From the NCBI RefSeq assembly GCF_000149955.1, contig NC_030991.1, positions 2,911,571-2,975,570 of the forward strand: 64,000 bases of DNA, written 5' to 3'. The DNA is from Fusarium oxysporum f. sp. lycopersici 4287 (taxonomy: Eukaryota; Ascomycota; Sordariomycetes; Hypocreales; Nectriaceae). This document shows, piece by piece, positions 46,833 through 56,425 of this stretch; position 1 is the stretch's first letter; each line of letters begins with the position of its first letter. Below the pieces are notes generated by a model, which saw only the letters and a list, made by a program, of their open reading frames with translations, was not told where the DNA came from and made no database searches. The translations under genes and the position numbers were made by a program.

Positions 46833-47244
46833 TTACACGATATTTTGTAGGTAGTGGTTCTCATACTCATGCCCAATCCAAACTTCGCCAACAGGATAAT
46901 ATTGGCAATTTGTATCCTCAGTAACTTTGACTTCCATTTTGACCCAATGTCCAAATGACTTGTCCTTGAAAAGTGGTTCAAATACCAGGTCAATGACGCC
47001 ATCTCGCTCTTCGCAGGAGGCAGGCGAATTATCGAGTAGAAAGCCTGTTATATCAATCTTGTTGTCGCTCTGGTGGTCGCTTTTGGCTACCCCCTTCGGC
47101 ATCAATACCGTCGACAGATGTTATTGTAAGCTCGGCAAAGAATTTTACACCTCGCTTCGTTCTATGAGAAACCTTGATAGCGGGGTCAAGATGCCGAATG
47201 AAATCAAGGTCCCGCCAAAGGACTGTAGAGTATTGGTGCTCCAT
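46833..47244 (-). pseudogene. Relic reading frames upstream of paralogue A
   Basis: LDFIRHLDPAIKVSHRTKRG ... LTITSVDGIDAEG (47244-47100) must shift +1 in a G5 run near 47095 to reach KIDITGFLLDNSPASCEERD ... GHWVKMEVKVTEDTNCQYYP ... EYENHYLQNIV (to 46833). The segments look like one globular protein. Either this is a separate broken gene, or it is the 5' portion of the paralogue A gene, connected through the unusually short intron-like stretch at about 46833-46855. Confidence 0.45.
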
Positions 47245-47488
47245 TCTCGACGAGGCAAATTAAGGCAACCAAAGCAATCGTGGGAAGGAAACAGCGGATT
47301 CGATGAGTGAAGTACATGGGAAGACCACTTTGGCAAGCCATTTCGCGCCAGCTTTCTCGTTCCATAATGCATGGGTTATGACATAACTTTGAGACCATTT
47401 GAATCAATGCTTTCACCCGAGTGAGCAAAATCCTTGGGGCTTTCTCGTGGTTCCAACGATAATAACAAGGGCACGCCCCCTCCACCAC

Positions 47489-47880
47489 CCTCTGTTTCGT
47501 GTGGGCCGACAGAAAGGGCTAGCCGGGCTCCAAAGGCAGCCTACAGGGATACTACCCGCCCTAGGGTCAGAGCAAGGATGTACATCGACGGTGCGCAGGG
47601 CCGGAGGGGCGTGTAATTGCACGCTTCGATTTAGTCCTGTTCTCTCAACTACAAGCCTCGTCCTCTCCAACGACAGCATGGTTGTGTGTTACAGCTACTC
47701 CAGATAAAATCTATCTTTCTCATTGGCTGACGGGTCAATAGAGTATCTGTCACAAGTATAGGCCATCGCCGCCCTTATTCTTCTTTCTTGACCTCCGTCT
47801 TCTCTCTCTCACAAAGCTCACCAGCCCCTGATTCTATATTCACTTCGCCCTATTTTCTTACCAATCTTTCCCCCCCGAGA
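47489..47880. promoter_or_regulatory. Promoter region of the 47881 gene
   Basis: The last 130 bases before ATG 47881 are rich in C and T (TTCTTCTTTCTTGACC, TTTCCCCCCC), a common fungal core-promoter composition. Confidence 0.4.
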
Positions 47881-48843
47881 TGACGAAGCCAGCTCAAGTC
47901 CCTGCCATCCCCGAGTCTTCGGGCGATTTGGATCCCAAAGATATGAAAGTTGTGGTACTCACCATCAACTTTCTGTCACTCAAACTCTGCATATCACCCA
48001 GCAGTATTTCGCCCACTTGTCGAGGAGCTGGGGCTTGGTCCTCTCAATTGTGCCGCTAATGCTCGGGATGACATCTGCTTGCAGCTGGGAGCTCATCTTG
48101 AGAAGAAAGGCGCGTCAGAAGAACATCTTCGGCGTGATTTTCGCCTACTCTTACAAGAAAGGGAGACTCCTCGAGGCACCAAATTCGAACCCTTGGACGA
48201 GACGGATCCAGATCAGGACTCTGATAGTGAGACTGTTCTTCGAGAACTGAATCATTTGCTCAAACTCGGCATTGTTGACTACAGCAAAGATGTAAACAAA
48301 AAGCTTCTCGCTGCTTGTAGCATCGGCTTGTCGCAACTCGGTCGAATAATCAAACACCGCCCAAGAACTTCACTTGTCAACTATTGTTGGCGAGTTCAGA
48401 AGCGCCTTGAAAGTTTCCCAAACAGCCGATTCTCAACCAGTCGACCCGTCCGCCCTCCATCTGCCCAACCACCTCAAGAAGCAGCGATGAACAAGGTCTT
48501 AAGACGTCTGGAGCAACTCGAAGAAGACTTCGAGGAACTGAGAAAGGAGCAGAGGGATCAGGACGTCAAAAACAACCTTAACCTGAACTTCCGGGTTGAT
48601 AATGCTAGCGATGGTCAATTCAACAAGGCTACCAACTATCTCTCGGACATTGCTCAGAAGATCGATGATATTTCTCAGAAGCTCGATGACATTTCGTATT
48701 ACCCCCTGACCAGCAACAAGGGGCCAGTCGGGCCTCCTTGCACCCCAGCGGACGGAACAGATGATGGCCAGTATATCAATATCGCAGAGGGCTGCGATGC
48801 TCCAGAGCTTGCCGCTACAGAACAGCAAGCCACGTTCGATTGA
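47881..48843 (+). CDS. Coiled-coil protein, unknown family
   Basis: ATG 47881 follows a pyrimidine tract and opens MTKPAQVPAIPESSGDLDPK. A GTACTC/ATATCACCCAG intron (about 47 nt) seems to follow, but its phase does not match the next frame cleanly, so the junction is uncertain. The main exon continues PAVFRPLVEELGLGPLNCAA ... LGAHLEKKGASEEHLRRDF, HLLKLGIVDYSKDVNKKLLA, then a coiled coil (NKVLRRLEQLEEDFEELRKE) and heptads of the form SDIAQKIDDISQKLDDIS. It ends at 48843, giving about 320 residues. Cytosolic or nuclear by composition. Confidence 0.6.
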
Positions 48844-48991
48844 TCAGGTTGCCATCAGAAACATTCCTCGTTTCCAAAGCAAATATATTAAGTACATCTT
48901 TGACTGGAAACGATTGGTTATGACCGTTGTATTTGCAAGGGTCGGCTTTAATTGATCATTCTTTCCCCATATTAATAAAGGACAATAATAT

Positions 48992-49420
48992 CTACAAATC
49001 AACTGAGCGTAGTGTAATAACTGACGGCCCATTCTCCAATTCCTCCTTTTCGCGTAGAACACAATACCGACATCTACCGTCCTGCTCTGGCGCAGAGTTC
49101 CCACACTCAAAACACCTCACTCGCACCCTGATAGGCTTCCTAAGACCTTTTGCTTCCCACTGCTTGCTTTTTTTGTCTCTCGTAATTTTTAACTTGCGTA
49201 ATAAATCCTCCAAGTTCTCGACTTCATTCAAGGATTCGTCTGTTTTGGCGTCGATTGGAGTTGTATTGACTGGATGCTTGGTGGATGTCCCTTCGACTCC
49301 CCTGGAAACAAAGTCTTGGCCCTCATCTTCAAGCTTGGGGATCTTCAGTATCTCGGATTTCAGATCCGTATTTGAACGTCTCTTCCGTGTAGAGTTCGTG
49401 TTTGGGTTCAGGTAGTTCAT
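48992..49420 (-). CDS. Small zinc-ribbon protein, 142 residues
   Basis: MNYLNPNTNSTRKRRSNTDL begins a basic, disordered N-terminus. A helical stretch follows (LNEVENLEDLLRKLKITRDK), then the C-terminal ribbon CFECGNSAPEQDGRCRYC: two CxxC pairs separated by 10 residues, expected to bind one zinc. Single exon, no break. Convergent with the coiled-coil gene, 148 bp from its stop. I know of no named family with this arrangement. A nucleic-acid or protein-binding role is plausible from the fold type only. Confidence 0.6.
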   Translation of the reverse strand: MNYLNPNTNSTRKRRSNTDLKSEILKIPKLEDEGQDFVSRGVEGTSTKHPVNTTPIDAKTDESLNEVENLEDLLRKLKITRDKKSKQWEAKGLRKPIRVRVRCFECGNSAPEQDGRCRYCVLREKEELENGPSVITLRSVDL

Positions 49421-49490
49421 TTTAAAAGTTGCAAAGACAATTCAAGTATTTACGTAGGAAGTGTGATATTTAACTACTGTCTGCTAGCCT

Positions 49491-50033
49491 TTATATCCAT
49501 ACCGCGGTTGAAGTTTCGTGGATGACTGTTCCGAGTATTGCATCGAAAGGATCGGCAAGACCCAATGTGCAGGTACTGGGCCACCAGGGTTCACCGACAG
49601 GATCAGTACCCATAACGACTACCCTTTTAGACATCATCCATCCATACTTTTCGGCTGGACTCGCATCAGGAAGGATAACAACACCATTGACCGCCTTGTC
49701 ATTAAGAGGCGGGTTGCACACCATGCGAAAGTGACCACGTGCATGGTAATAGCTAACAGAGGGGTCCTTGTAACCCCTAACCTTTAAAAAATGTTTAATT
49801 GATTTTTCTGTCCCAATGACAGCGATGCAAGGACAGTAACCAGGTTGCGAGCTTGCAGTGCTGTGTGATGATTTTAGAGGAAATTCGTCTGACTCGTGGC
49901 TTTGCGAGCGTCTTGGGTGTTTGTTGAGGCAGAGGCTGATAATTATGATAATAAGAACAATGAAAATAAGGGGAATAACAATGCAAAGTGCGATAACAAC
50001 ATTTCGTGAGACCGTGAGGCTGACAGTCGTCAT
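49491..50033 (-). CDS. Single-pass membrane protein, 180 residues, unknown family
   Basis: MTTVSLTVSRN is followed by one long hydrophobic segment (residues about 11-35, very Ile-rich), a basic stop (LNKHPRRSQ) and a soluble domain (CPCIAVIGTEKSIKHFLKVR ... ARGHFRMVCNPPLNDKAVNG ... GVVILPDASPAEKYGWMM ... GEPWWPSTCTLGLADPFDAI). The charge pattern suggests the large domain is cytosolic. Single exon, intact. No family is recognised. Confidence 0.55.
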   Translation of the reverse strand: MTTVSLTVSRNVVIALCIVIPLIFIVLIIIIISLCLNKHPRRSQSHESDEFPLKSSHSTASSQPGYCPCIAVIGTEKSIKHFLKVRGYKDPSVSYYHARGHFRMVCNPPLNDKAVNGVVILPDASPAEKYGWMMSKRVVVMGTDPVGEPWWPSTCTLGLADPFDAILGTVIHETSTAVWI

Positions 50034-50412
50034 CTTGAGTATTTGGCGAACTAGCTTGGTCTAGGTCTTGGGGGTGGTTTTGGACAGCCAGTGGTATCGT
50101 ATGCACCGCGGGCCGGATGAGGTTTGGGTGATGAGTGAAGCATGAGTCAAGGTTGATCGAAATTGTTATGTGGTTGGCGAACCAGTGTCGATGAGGCCTG
50201 CCAGTTGTTGCCTTGTCGGGTTGCACATTCCTTTAAGTATTGATACGCTCTACAGGTTCAAGGATGATATACTTGCTTCTTTCAATTCTGAACTCGTAAT
50301 GAATGCAATATTTCTGGGTAGGTGACAGCACCAACAGCGATTGATACGATCGCTACTTAAGCACACGCCCCCATTATAGCGCCGGAATGCGTGGCTGCAG
50401 CCCCGAGCGACA

Positions 50413-50508
50413 CTATTCCTCATTTGCATCACAACGCTATTCCTTATTTGCATCACAGCGCTATTCCTTATTTGCATCACAACGCTATTCCTCATTTGCA
50501 TCACAGCA
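50413..50508 (+). repeat. Tandem repeat, 4 copies of 24 bp
   Basis: CTATTCCT recurs at 50413, 50437, 50461 and 50485. The unit contains TTATTTGCATCACARCG with only a few differences (C/T and A/G). Being a multiple of three, it reads as repeats of AIPYLHHN/S in one plus-strand frame. Confidence 0.9.
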
Positions 50509-50643
50509 TCTTGGGACAGGCATTCCCTGCAGTGGTACGTTGGCAAGACCCACCTCTGGCGCCACGCAATAATCAGCCGTTCTCGGCACAAGCGTTTTTA
50601 ATTCGCGCACCCACCAGCTCGCTCCTACGAGACTCATCAGACA

Positions 50644-51719
50644 ATGAGCGGGAAACTACCATCGCTCGTCCCGGGACAGGCGTCACATCAACGCGACCAG
50701 CCATCACGCCAACAAGCCGCGGCATTTAGAAAATTGATTGAGAAGATACCCAAGAGCGAGAATGAGTGGCAGGATGCTCGAGAAGTGCATCGGTTTGCGA
50801 CCCCTGAAGATGTCTATAGAACGGTTTTATCTCTTGTTCAGGATATTCAGGGTGAATATATGCCTGAGGATCTGCGGAGATTGATTTACATTGCCGTTTG
50901 CTGTGTAGATCACAGCGAAAACGAGGCTGAAGCTTACCACAAGTATCGGTCCCGCGTCCACGCAAAGGACGACCTCAGAGAATTCACTATTCGCAACTAC
51001 ATGTCTTTAGTCCGAGGTTTAGTTACTTTGTTAGATGGACTCTACCTGAAATTACGGCACCGTGGCTTTGAGGCCGCTCTGCTTTTTGGTGAGAGATGAA
51101 CAGTAGCCTCTTCAAGACAGCACTGACGATAAGCAGCACCACTCAATCTGGGAGCTCTAGGCTACTATAAACAAGCACCAGACCAATTTGCATCATGTTT
51201 TCCGACAATAGAAATCACCCCTGAGGTACAATCATCTCTGGCACTTTACCTCCCATTCATTATTACCACCCGGCACCCGGAGTATAGGTAAGCCTATTTC
51301 CAATCAGTGGCCGAGGAAAAGCTAATGAAAGCAGATACAAGAAGGTTTGCCGAGCGCTTGGTACCAACATTTTCAACGAGGAGGAATACCTCAAGTTTGT
51401 CTCTGTCTTGCAAAGCGGAAGACCAATACCCTACGTACTCCCAGCTCCCAACACACCAGACCCTTCAGTAGCCTCTCCCGATAATAAAGGCCGCTATGAC
51501 CCGGTTCGAGATCAGTGGTTACCTGTTACCATCCCTAACCTCACTGGCTACAAGCCATTCACGATTCCGGAATCCATTCAGCAAATCATAGCAAGAGCTG
51601 GCAAGCAACAAGATGATCCTGTCAGCCAGGATATACTTGGTGCAGTCATCTTCAGGTTTAGGTGGTCTCGGGACCACCAAGAGGCTGTCGACCGAGTAAT
51701 TGACGTATTAGTAAGTTAA
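50644..51719 (+). CDS. Three-exon (or more) gene, unknown family
   Basis: Exon 1 is 50644-51088 (MSGKLPSLVPGQ ... FRKLIEKIPKSENEWQDARE ... EFTIRNYMSLVRGLVTLLDG). Intron 51089-51136 (48 nt) leads to exon 2, 51137-51287 (APLNLGALGYYKQAPDQFAS ... SSLALYLPFIITTRHPEY). Intron 51288-51334 (47 nt, branch GCTAATG) leads to exon 3 from 51335 (KKVCRALGTNIFNEEEYLKF ... PDNKGRYDPVRDQWLPVTIP ... AVIFRFRWSRDHQEAVDRVI). Both junctions are phase-consistent. The end is unclear: a donor-like GTAAGT follows VLV, and an open frame at 51794-52033 (MQFFYRHDSGSIVVPMGYQA) may be a last exon, though the phase does not fit. Helical N-terminal half. No family recognised. Confidence 0.6.
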
Positions 51720-52911
51720 AGTCTGAGAACCTGGGCAACAAGCTAACTGGAGAGAAACACTCGGGCTTTCTTAGTACAGGGGCATCAATAGGGATGCAAT
51801 TCTTTTATCGGCATGACTCTGGGTCAATAGTAGTCCCTATGGGATATCAAGCCATTATTATTCCAGCTGTCGCAACTACCGAGGCAGTTACCGTAACAAT
51901 AAGCCACCAAGATACAGCAGAGGATATTATATGGAATGTTATCTCTGGGTTACTACTTGGACAAGGCACAAAGCTGACAACACGAAGATCGATTCATTAT
52001 AATGCAGTTATGCTTCCGATTCTAAAACCGTAAACGGCCATGCTATCTATGCCCCCCCTTTTCTTCCGTCCGCTTGGTAGTGTCTATGAGTACTGGGGTG
52101 CCTCCTTCGTACACACTGACGGGAAATTCGCCAGTGGCTGGTGGGTTTCCTTCAGTCGTTAGAAACGCAAACCGGAAGGGCGATAAGTCATTCACCTGAT
52201 GAATCACCCTTAGGCGAGCTTTGCTCTGAGGTGTTTCCGCTCTCCTGCGGCTGGTCGTTGTTGTCTGGCATGTTGACTCGGAGTACAGTGCAGTTGTGCC
52301 GTGTCTAAGGCAAGGAACAGTCATATCTTATACGTCGCAGAGGCTCAACAATTCGAGCATTAGAGCTGGGTTCACTTGGTCTACATAACTGGCCCGGATG
52401 AGAGCCGACTCAGGATTGTTGGTAGAGGCGTGTGCATTGCATTAGGGATTGAGGTCATATAGAATGCGCATGGTTCGCTTCACTTACATCCTAGGGGCTG
52501 CATAACGCGAGTCGTTCATCTGATAAATCACCCTCAGGCGGACTCGGCTCTAAGGCGTTTGACATGTTGTCTCGACGTATGGATTAATGGAGCATTTTGG
52601 CTCTCAGGCTAGGAACGATCCCATCTTATGGAGACTCATCTTTAGAGCAATCTCTTGGCTATATCCTTAAGCTCAGCCTGCTGGTTCGCTTGGCATGACC
52701 TTAACCTGCTGTTATCATAATTTCTTTCAATGCTTCCAACTTGATGTCTGAATCGCCATTGCTGCAGGTCACTCGGTGCTATGGCTAGACTGCTTTTACT
52801 ACTGCTCAAGGCAGCATAACGGGTTACTTTAGTGAGTAAAAATGCAGCCAGAAAGTCGTAAATTAGAGAGTGCTAGCTCGAGGACAAGGTACATAGGATC
52901 TAGACAATCAC
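51720..52911. repeat. Possible last exon, then a diverged ~54-bp duplication
   Basis: 51794-52033 is open and may belong to the preceding gene. Further right, 52187-52240 and 52511-52565 are diverged copies of one segment (GTCRTTCAYCTGATRAATCA ... CTCTRAGG). No other gene is supported. Confidence 0.45.
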
Positions 52912-53308
52912 AAAACCGAGACTGTGAGTGGGGAGGTAAGCCAGTCGCAAAACCGAGACTGTGAGTGGGGAAGTAAGCCAGTCGCAAAACCGAGACTGTG
53001 AGTGGGGAGGTAAGCCAGTCGCAAAATCGAGACTGTGAGTGGGGAGGTAAGCCAGTCGCAAAACCGAGACTGTGAGTGGGGAAGTAAGCCAGTCGCAAAA
53101 CCGAGACTGTGAGTGGGGAGGTAAGCCAGTCGCAAAATCGAGACTGTGAGTGGGGAAGTAAGCCAGTCGCAAAATCGAGACTGTGAGTGGGGAGGTAAGC
53201 CAGTCGCAAAACCGAGACTGTGAGTGGGGAGGTAAGCCAGTCGCAAAATCGAGACTGTGAGTGGGGAGGTAAGCCAGTCGCAAAACCGAGACTGTGAGTG
53301 GGGAAGTA
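52912..53308. repeat. Minisatellite, about 11 tandem copies of 37 bp
   Basis: ACTGTGAG recurs every 37 bp at 52921, 52958, 52995 and so on to 53291. Copies differ at only two positions (ACCGAG/ATCGAG and GGGGAGG/GGGGAAG), both transitions. Because 37 is not a multiple of three and the unit lacks stops on the minus strand, all three minus frames are open; these long frames are artefacts of the repeat. Confidence 0.97.
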
Positions 53309-53445
53309 AAGCCATACGTTAGGCTTCCATGGGTAACGCAACCCAAAGGCAAACAGCACGTGCCCAGCCTCCTCCAATGTTGATCAGCAAAAGTTTGTCC
53401 AAGGCAGGGGTTCTCCGATCCTCGACACTACCAGGCACTATTACC

Positions 53446-54234
53446 ATGACGTCGAGTATCTCAGTCGATGAAGCCAAAGAGCAAATTTGTGAGAATGGCT
53501 TCTACGCGGTAGATGACCCGGAAATAGGGTCAAGCATTGAGGAGATGGACGAAAAAGAGCTGTCCTACGACTTCTCTGACGAAACAGGCTATGATTTCTG
53601 CTTAAAAAACGTGTTGTTGAACTCGGTTAGTTTTCCGCCTTCTATTCACGATCAATGCTGACCGATGTAGCCCGTTCAAGATATCATCGATTCACTGAAG
53701 CCTAATTCAAGCTCACGGTACCTCCTCATGCATCGCGGATACCTTGCGCAAGACCCGGGACACATATACACCCTTCGGAATGGCGGAGAAGACCGCGGTG
53801 TCTTGGTTGTTCAACTCTGGACAAAGGGATCTAGAGTCACTTACCACCGCCGTTCGCATCTGGTTCCGCTTACACGTATTCGGGCGGCAAACAAATTGTG
53901 GGAGGTAGCTTCGAAACAACTCCAGGATAGAGGCTGCGAAGCAAAACCTATGTGCTTTGAGCAAGGAGGATTGTATGTCTAGATCCCTCTCCGCTTTGCA
54001 TAATTAACCATGAGTAGGGTTATCTCTGATGCTAGAATATCGTTTGAGCGGGACCAAAAGCGATGTTATTATTATACCTATGTTGAAAGTTTCCTTCTAG
54101 AAAAATGGGAACGAGAAGCAAAAGCAAAGGGGGAATACACTGAGGAAGACATGACACTTCAACCTCCCGCATCTAGACGTCCTTCGGATGTAGCCAAGTT
54201 AGGTGTGCAGGTGCGGCGAACTCATCAAGAATGA
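53446..54234 (+). CDS. Intact three-exon gene, 232 residues, unknown family
   Basis: Exon 1 is 53446-53625 (MTSSISVDEAKEQICENGFY ... LKNVLLNS). Intron 53626-53670 (45 nt). Exon 2 is 53671-53972 (PVQDIIDSLKPNSSSRYLLM ... EDRGVLVVQLWTKGSRVTYH). Intron 53973-54017 (45 nt). Exon 3 is 54018-54234 (VISDARISFERDQKR ...). Phases fit at both introns. The stretch LWTKGSRVTYHRRSHLVPL with a later GGLVISDARISFE recalls the beta-strand layout of cupin or 2-oxoglutarate-oxygenase folds, but I cannot assign metal ligands. Nothing like a signal peptide. The ATG at 53329 upstream is in frame, but the minisatellite-proximal extension looks non-coding. Confidence 0.65.
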
Positions 54235-54266
54235 AGCATGTAGCTCTGGGCCGTGTATAATTGATA

Positions 54267-55251
54267 CTATGACCACGGTAAAGTGTAAAATAAACCATTA
54301 TCACTGTATTCAACTCCAGCCGGAGCTAAAGTGAAATATCTCCCATCGCCTAATGATGATATAGGATTGAGAAGGTTGTCGTGTGTTGTATTGAAGAAGT
54401 CACCTTGAAGGTCGTCGATGCGTCCAGTCACACCTCTTTGTCCGTCTGCCGGGGGGCAGTCAACGCCATGTATAGGAATAGATTGTGACGGGTTGATTAA
54501 AGAGTTTTGGGATGGCGCGGTATCGGCCTGGAGTGACGGAAGGTGCTGTCGTGCTGGCTTCTTGGAAGGAAACTCAGGTTCAGGGGTGTGTTGCCGTTTC
54601 ACGATCATTGGACTCTGATCCATTGCCGAATTGAACTTGCGAGTGACACGACGCCGGACGGAAGCTTTGAGGCGGCTGATTTGGCGACCAGTGCATGTTT
54701 TATGACGGAGGAAGGCGTCGGTCATTGAAAAACCCTCAGAGCATGATGGACATATACAGTAACAATCGATGTCTTTCAGAATCAGCTCCGTTCAGTCTCT
54801 GCCATGCGCACACTTACGTGACTCAAAATGTCGTTTCAGGTTCGATTTGTCGCGGATATTTTGTTCGCAACCATTCTTTGGGCATTCCTGTTTTTGGTTT
54901 CGAGCATAATCGAGTTCGATGATCGGACGATGCAATCGACATCGTGCAATTCTCCCCAGAAGGAGCAGTTCCCGCGTCTAAGGAGTCAGCTGAAGTAGAC
55001 AAATACTGATACTATCCCACCATATAGTCTTGCACATGGTCATCAAGTGCCTCGACGGTAAAAAAACACTGCTCGCAGCGTTGACACACATTTGGTCCAT
55101 CGGACCTGGGTTCAGAAAGGTCATGCTTCCGGCATAACTCATATTCCTGATTCAATTCCCGCTCTTGATTCTCGAATTCTTCGTAATGCTGGCGCAACGC
55201 GTTCGCACTGTCAAAATCATTATAGCAAATTTGACACATGAATGATGGCAT
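54267..55251 (-). CDS. C2H2 zinc-finger protein, three exons, 298 residues
   Basis: Exons 55251-55021, 54977-54818 and 54772-54267. Introns are 55020-54978 (43 nt, branch GCTGAC) and 54817-54773 (45 nt). Finger-like units in order: CQICYNDFDSANALRQHYEE; CQRCEQCFFTVEALDDH; CPKNGCEQNIRDKSNLKRHF plus ESH, a proper C-x4-C-x12-H-x3-H whose last His codon is split by the second intron; and CPSCSEGFSMTDAFLRHKTC. The C-terminus is Pro/Ser-rich with a basic patch (KASVRRRVTRK). The arrangement fits a nuclear DNA-binding protein. No named regulator is recognised. Splice phases plus restoration of the finger strongly support the model. Confidence 0.8.
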
Positions 55252-55408
55252 CGTGATATTTAAGAGGAAGAAAGACGCCGAATGCCTGGACGGGTCGTTT
55301 TCAAACGCCTGGCCAAAACGATTAGTCAGCTAGCACCCCGCTTATAAAAACCTGACCTCGGCGCACTTAAAAATATGACTTTAAGAACCTGGAAACACCA
55401 TTATCGCA

Positions 55409-55708
55409 ATGGTCAAGTGCACTGAATGTGACGGCTTCGGATTGAAGGGCAATGCGATCTGCGCAGGGTGTAACGGATCGGGAAGCCGCGACTCGAGTTT
55501 CATGCCCCGCAATGTGAGTTTTCTTTCTATCCGTCAAGCAGCTCGATTAATGGAAAACAGATGCAATTTAGACCCTACGGAGGTCATATTCTCCACGGAC
55601 GCACTCATGATATTCCCGATGACATACCCTCGCTGGCCTGCTTCCCACCTGATAATACTGCAGTACTCTTTTATAGAACATGGCATGTGCGGTTTATTTA
55701 AAGCTTAG
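55409..55708 (+). CDS. Short protein with DnaJ-type CxxCxGxG repeats
   Basis: MVKCTECDGFGLKGNAICAG opens with two CxxCxGxG-type motifs (CTECDGFG and CAGCNGSG) separated by 8 residues, the zinc-binding motif of DnaJ/Hsp40 proteins. The frame runs 99 codons, but a GTGAGT right after MPRN is a plausible intron donor, so the true C-terminus is uncertain. No J-domain is present. Divergent from the C2H2 gene, 157 bp away. Confidence 0.5.
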   Translation: MVKCTECDGFGLKGNAICAGCNGSGSRDSSFMPRNVSFLSIRQAARLMENRCNLDPTEVIFSTDALMIFPMTYPRWPASHLIILQYSFIEHGMCGLFKA

Positions 55709-56425
55709 TATTGTTTTCTCGTTTGACTGAATACTAGTTATAAAGCAGTTTGCTTACTATTCTGCGTATTTTGCTGTGTAAAAGTATAGTCTTTTGAGAC
55801 CTGTATAGGTTGCTGCAAATTAAAAAGTCTAGCAGAGTATTGCCATTTTCTTTACTGACCCTGGGCTCAAAGGTTGGTGCCCAACTAAGTCGACTGAGTT
55901 AGATTCCCCTGCCCGGGTCAAGCCAACGGGTTTTTGACTTGATAGGACATATCATCACCATGTGATTCCTGTCCTGATCCGGCTATACCCGAACCTAAGC
56001 GTGAGTGGAGTGATCAGTTTATCGATAAGATAGTACGTGTCTTCTTTGAATTGGAGTGATGATAGGGAGGTGTCTCTGACCATATCATGGTTAGCGGCAA
56101 GGCTGCCATCTATGTATCAGTAAGCAGTACTGTCGAGGATCCTCTCTCCCAAACTCTGCAATATGATGCCTCGTCTCTTAGCAGTCGCTTTCCCGTTTGA
56201 CAGTTAGTTCCGCGATCCGTGTGAGGTAAGTATTACATCGATAAGCTGATAAGATAATCACCAAGTCTCTTCCCCTATCACGTGGTTGTTAGGCTGTTTG
56301 CCTTTCAAAATACAAGCAAGAGGGCAGAGCACCTACTCACCTCTCACACCTATTCTCACAACTTTGGGAAATGTTTAAATTGCGAAGCTATATCGCAATG
56401 TCCTTTCCTCTGGTGTACCAGGTAT
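55709..56425. other. No supported gene
   Basis: Featureless flank between the CxxCxGxG frame and the second kinase-like repeat unit. Confidence 0.4.

Noticed and set aside
37218..47244. Programmed +1 ribosomal frameshifting as explanation for the many +1 breaks
   Set aside because: There is no common slippery sequence, several breaks sit in homopolymer runs, some genes also carry nonsense codons, and transposon relics show the same bias. Indel errors or decay are simpler.
52829..53377. Three long minus-strand frames of 135-182 codons with 37-residue repeats (PPHSQSRFCDW-type)
   Set aside because: The 37-bp repeat has no stop on that strand, so all three frames are open by construction. No start context or other coding sign.
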